64,000 bases of DNA from an uncultured Aquimarina sp. Its GTDB lineage: Bacteria > Bacteroidota > Bacteroidia > Flavobacteriales > Flavobacteriaceae. Position numbers and translations under genes: made by a program. The notes under the pieces were generated by a model that was given only the letters and a program-made list of their open reading frames with translations, was not told where the DNA came from and ran no database searches. The stretch covers positions 1 to 64,000 of the forward strand of contig CANMFM010000004.1 in the NCBI GenBank assembly GCA_947497175.1. Direction: 5' to 3'. This document shows, in pieces, positions 60,476 through 64,000 of the stretch (its first letter is position 1; each line of letters starts with the position of its first letter).

Positions 60476-61183
60476 TTGAACGAACCCTCTCTTACCCCAA
60501 AAGATAAAAAGTCTGCATATAGAATTTATTTGATTTTAGGCGCATTATTTATCTCATCACTGGTTGCATCTAACTTAATTTTTCAAAAATTCTTTTATTG
60601 GGATTTTTTCGGAATTTATACATTCGAGATTTCTGTAGGCATTCTACCCTACCCTATCACGTTTTTGATTACCGATATTATTAGCGAAATTTTCGGGAAA
60701 AGAAAAGCCAATCAGATTGTTACTGCAGGTATCTTTGCCTCCTTTTTCTCGTTACTCATTGTATGGGCGTCTGCCGCTGTACCCGCTACCTCATGGTCGC
60801 CCATAAGCGACGAACTATTTAGCAAGGTTTTTGGCGCTACCGCCATAGCTGTTTTTGCATCAATGATCGCCTACCTTTTTGCACAATATATTGATATTCA
60901 GGTTTTTCATTTTTGGAAGCGTGTAACTAGAGGAAAACACCTATGGTTGCGCAATAATTTCTCTACCTTCACTTCGCAATTTATAGACACACTAACTGTG
61001 CTTTTATTACTTTGTTTTTCAGGCATTATTAATTGGGATCGTTTTGGAGTATTATTACTTAACGGATTCTTATTTAAAGTACTGGTAGCCGCTCTGGATA
61101 CTCCAATTTTATATCTTGGAGTATATATTTTAAGAAGAAGATTTAGATTACGACAAGGAGGTGAATTAACACTTGAAATTTAA
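60476..61183 (+). CDS. queuosine-precursor transporter (YhhQ family)
   Basis: The frame is open from 60446, but the TTG at 60476 (MNEPSLTPKDKKSAYRIYLILG) gives the start usual for this family, about 235 residues. Six hydrophobic segments, with family features NLIFQKFFYWDFFGIYTFEISVGILPYPITFLITDIISEIFGKRKA and FSTFTSQFIDTLTVLLLLCF. It imports a precursor of queuosine (preQ0/preQ1) across the inner membrane. The start codon choice is uncertain. Confidence 0.85.
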   Translation: MNEPSLTPKDKKSAYRIYLILGALFISSLVASNLIFQKFFYWDFFGIYTFEISVGILPYPITFLITDIISEIFGKRKANQIVTAGIFASFFSLLIVWASAAVPATSWSPISDELFSKVFGATAIAVFASMIAYLFAQYIDIQVFHFWKRVTRGKHLWLRNNFSTFTSQFIDTLTVLLLLCFSGIINWDRFGVLLLNGFLFKVLVAALDTPILYLGVYILRRRFRLRQGGELTLEI

Positions 61184-61219
61184 AATCTAACAAATAGTTA
61201 ACTAAAAAAAACTAACATA

Positions 61220-61227
61220 TATCTTTG
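61220..61227 (+). promoter_or_regulatory. -7 promoter box
   Basis: TATCTTTG matches the flavobacterial -7 consensus TAnnTTTG and lies about 68 bp ahead of the AsmA-like gene. No good -33 TTTG is seen at 17-19 bp. Confidence 0.45.
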
Positions 61228-61294
61228 TAATCCTTTATTTTACAAAAAAGCCTGATCACCATTGGAAAGTGATCAAAAAAATAAAAATAAACAC

Positions 61295-63958
61295 ATGAAA
61301 AAAGCCCTCAAAATTTTAGGTGTCGTTTTACTACTCTTTAGTATTACGATTGTTTCTATACCCTTCTTATTTAAGGGAACCTTACAAGATAAAGTACGTT
61401 ATTTGGTAAATGAACATGTACATGCAAAAGTTGACTTTGCCAATATTGACATCAGCCTTTTTAGGAGTTTTCCAAAAGCTTCTGTAATCATCGATGAGCT
61501 ATCTATACTAAACTATGCCCCTTTTGAAGGAGACACCTTAGCATATGCAAAAAAAATTGCCCTTGATATGTCTATTAATGAATTATTCAAAGATGCAACG
61601 GAAGCGGTTAGTGTTCAAAAAATAATCATAGATCAGGCTAATATTGTTATAAAAACAGATTCTCTAGGCAACTCAAACTTTGACATCGCCCAAAAACAGG
61701 AAAGTGGTATTGAAACTAAGCCCGAAGAAGAAGGCAGTTCTTTTACTTTTGCTTTAGAACATTATGAGATTAATGATAGCAACATCGTATTTAGTGATGA
61801 TGTAAGTAAGACATTTTTAATGCTTACTCATCTTAATCATAGTGGTGACGGATCGGTATCGGGCGATAAAGTAATCCTGGATACTCAAACCAATTCTGAA
61901 GCTTCTTTTAGTTTTGACGACACTAAATATTTAAACAAAAACAAATTACAGTTAGATGCACAAATAGAATTAGATCTCAAAAACCAACGGTACTCTTTTA
62001 ACGAAAATAAAGCATTGATCAATAGATTACCGCTAGAATTTGCGGGCTTTGTTCAATTACAAGAAAAATATACCGATATAGACCTAAGCTTTAAAACCCC
62101 CACTTCAGATTTTAAGAACTTTTTGGCCGTTATACCAGAAACATATGCTAAAAATCTGGATGGAGTGCAAACTAGTGGAGATTTCTCTATCGATGGACAA
62201 ATAATAGGTAAATCGGATGATACCTATATCCCTAAAATGGATATTAAAATTGTATCTCACAATGCATCTTTTAAGTATCCGGATTTACCCAAAGGAGTAA
62301 AGAATATCAATATTGACACACAAATTAAAAATGAAACCGGTTTAGCCGATGATACCTACATCAAAATCGGTAATCTTACATTTAAGATAGATGAAGATTC
62401 TTTTGCCGCAAATGGCAGCCTTAGAAATCTCACCAAAAATATGATTGTAGATATGGCATTAAAAGGCACCTTAAACCTTGCCAATCTAAATCAAGCCTAT
62501 CCTTTAGAGCTTGAAGAAAAAATAAATGGTATTGTTCTGGCAGACGTCAAAACTCGTTTTGATATGCAATCTTTGGAAAGAGAGCAATATCAAAATGTAA
62601 AAAGTTCTGGAACTGCAAGTATTTCAGAATTTGCCTATGCATCTCCAGAATTACCTAATGAAATACGTATTGAAAAAGCCAACGTGAGTTTTAACCCTCA
62701 GACCATATCTCTGGATCAAATGCAAGCTACCACAGGAAAATCAGACCTGTCTGCATCGGGTACTATCGATAATCTTATGGGGTTCTTATTCGCAAAACAA
62801 GACCTTAAAGGAAATTTTGATGTTACTTCTAATGTTTTTGCAGTAAGCGATTTTATGATCGATGAGCCAGAGGGTGAGGATGAAGAAGAAGAAAAAACAA
62901 ATACTACTAGTGACCTTAAAGAAGAAACCATGAAAATCCCTTCTTTTTTAGACGCTACACTAAATTTTGATACCAAAAAAGTAGTGTATGATAATCTGGT
63001 TCTTCAAAACACAAAGGGTACGGTTAAAATAAAAGACGAAACAGCATATTTACAAAATGTAACTTCTAACATCTTTAATGGAGGCTTGGCATTTGATGGC
63101 AACATTTCTACTAAATCTAAAGTTCCAACCTTTGCTATGGCATTAGACCTGAGTAAAATTGATATCGCTCAATCGTTTAACAATCTCGAACTTATAAAGG
63201 GTCTGGCACCAATCGCAAGAGCGCTTACCGGAAACCTTACTACACAGATAAATTTGAATGGTAATTTAAATGAAAGTCTTACGCCCGTATTGACCTCATT
63301 GAAAGGAAAAGCACTTGCCGAAATTTTAGATGCAAAAGTATCTACTTCAAAGACACCACTACTATCAAGCCTTAATAATAAACTAAACTTTGTAGAGATA
63401 GACAAACTTGATCTTAAAGACATAAAAACAAACTTAAGTTTTGATGATGGTAAAATCAATGTAACACCTTTTGAATTTGATGTAAAAGGAATAAAAATTA
63501 AAGCGGGCGGTAGTCATAGTTTTGACAGAAGCATGAACTATAATGTCTCCTTAGATTTACCGGCAAAGTACTTAGGAGATCAAGTTGGAGGATTAATGGC
63601 TCAACTTAATGAAGAAGAAGCGAATAGCATGACCGTAGCAGTTCCCATTGGGATAACAGGAAATTTTACCAATCCCAAAATCGATTTAGAAATGGGATCA
63701 GCAATAAAACAATTATCACAGCAAATCTTAAGCAAACAAAAAGCAAAAGCGAAAGATAAAATCGTAGATAAAGGAAAAGAAGCTCTAACAGACTTATTAG
63801 GAGGCGGTTCTACAAAAGACGCAGATACGAATTCAGATACAAAGAAAGAGGACGCACAAAATAACACAGAAGAAACATTAAAAAATACGGCTAAGAATAT
63901 CTTGGGTGGTTTCCTTGGAAAGAAAAAGAAGAAAGACACTATAAAAAGCGGAAACTAA
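61295..63958 (+). CDS. AsmA-family membrane protein
   Basis: 887 residues from the ATG at 61295 (MKKALKILGVVLLLFSITIVSIPFLF); the frame from 61262 adds 11 unlikely residues. One N-terminal transmembrane helix, then an AsmA-like N-terminal domain (VDFANIDISLFRSFPKASVIIDELSI) and a C-terminal AsmA_2-type repeat region (TLNFDTKKVVYDNLVLQNTKGTVKIKDETAYLQNV ... LNGNLNESLTPVLTSLKGKALAEILDAKV). The tail is lysine-rich. AsmA proteins bridge inner and outer membrane and are linked to lipid transport and outer-membrane assembly. Length and layout suit the Bacteroidetes form. Confidence 0.9.
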   Translation: MKKALKILGVVLLLFSITIVSIPFLFKGTLQDKVRYLVNEHVHAKVDFANIDISLFRSFPKASVIIDELSILNYAPFEGDTLAYAKKIALDMSINELFKDATEAVSVQKIIIDQANIVIKTDSLGNSNFDIAQKQESGIETKPEEEGSSFTFALEHYEINDSNIVFSDDVSKTFLMLTHLNHSGDGSVSGDKVILDTQTNSEASFSFDDTKYLNKNKLQLDAQIELDLKNQRYSFNENKALINRLPLEFAGFVQLQEKYTDIDLSFKTPTSDFKNFLAVIPETYAKNLDGVQTSGDFSIDGQIIGKSDDTYIPKMDIKIVSHNASFKYPDLPKGVKNINIDTQIKNETGLADDTYIKIGNLTFKIDEDSFAANGSLRNLTKNMIVDMALKGTLNLANLNQAYPLELEEKINGIVLADVKTRFDMQSLEREQYQNVKSSGTASISEFAYASPELPNEIRIEKANVSFNPQTISLDQMQATTGKSDLSASGTIDNLMGFLFAKQDLKGNFDVTSNVFAVSDFMIDEPEGEDEEEEKTNTTSDLKEETMKIPSFLDATLNFDTKKVVYDNLVLQNTKGTVKIKDETAYLQNVTSNIFNGGLAFDGNISTKSKVPTFAMALDLSKIDIAQSFNNLELIKGLAPIARALTGNLTTQINLNGNLNESLTPVLTSLKGKALAEILDAKVSTSKTPLLSSLNNKLNFVEIDKLDLKDIKTNLSFDDGKINVTPFEFDVKGIKIKAGGSHSFDRSMNYNVSLDLPAKYLGDQVGGLMAQLNEEEANSMTVAVPIGITGNFTNPKIDLEMGSAIKQLSQQILSKQKAKAKDKIVDKGKEALTDLLGGGSTKDADTNSDTKKEDAQNNTEETLKNTAKNILGGFLGKKKKKDTIKSGN

Positions 63959-64000
63959 TATAATAACTAATTAATTATATGTATATAGCATAAAATCTGA

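Overview
The window is a stretch of a Bacteroidetes, most probably Flavobacteriaceae, chromosome. The AT-rich DNA, the DUF6443/RHS protein pair, the FolK-deoxynucleoside kinase fusion, a GldL-like motif, promoter boxes of the TAnnTTTG type and the near absence of Shine-Dalgarno sites all fit a marine flavobacterium; the genus (Aquimarina-like) is a guess. Bases 1 to about 53.9 kb are almost entirely accessory DNA. Bases 54.2-64 kb are ordinary chromosome: tRNA-Leu, tRNA-Gly, mutS, an SpoU-type RNA methylase, folK-dNK, a queuosine-precursor transporter and an AsmA-like protein.

Region by region: (a) 1-9 kb holds two giant RHS/YD-repeat proteins. The second ends in a variable domain with a caspase-like His/Cys pair and is followed by a likely immunity gene and a DUF922-like HExxH protein. 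(b) 9.3-13.9 kb is a mobile-element control/replication module: an RteC-like protein, an RNA polymerase alpha-CTD-like mini-protein, two paralogous HTH proteins and a winged-helix, replication-like protein. (c) 14.0-20.2 kb is cargo: DUF2199, a POT-type transporter, an M48 metalloprotease, small membrane proteins and one gene broken by an in-frame TGA. (d) 20.2-34.3 kb is a co-directional virus-like block. It encodes a LEA/WHy protein, a transglutaminase-like protein, a long basic protein, several small beta-rich proteins that are candidate capsid components, a coiled-coil protein, an annexin-repeat membrane protein, a peptidoglycan-binding protein, a holin-like protein, a CHAP-type endolysin, an L,D-transpeptidase-like protein, an HTH protein, a PD-(D/E)XK-like nuclease, a Dam methylase and a RadA/DnaB-like ATPase. 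No terminase, portal, tail or integrase gene is visible, so I read it as a tailless provirus or virus-derived element of uncertain type.

(e) 34.3-47.2 kb is a cassette array. One to three small genes at a time are separated by about 19 direct copies of a 20-bp sequence (consensus AAAGTTCAATAAAACGATTA) that often supplies the stop codon of one gene or the A and T of the next start codon. Cargo includes three HEPN-motif proteins (two are near-identical duplicates), an Imm35/YrhB-like protein, small zinc-finger-like proteins, a TraB/ChaN-like protein and many single-domain unknowns. Hairpin terminators flank the array, and inverted copies of the repeat lie on both sides of a lipoprotein gene at its left edge. 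No recombinase that could move the cassettes is in the window. (f) 47.4-53.7 kb carries a CHAT (caspase-like) protease next to an amidohydrolase, a possible PD-(D/E)XK protein and small unknowns. A 3' fragment of a tRNA-Met gene at 53.93-53.98 kb, beside direct repeats, looks like a scar of an attachment site and marks the edge of the accessory region.

The two most noteworthy objects are the short-repeat cassette array (e) and the tailless virus-like block (d). All functions are assigned by reading motifs by eye; no database search was possible.
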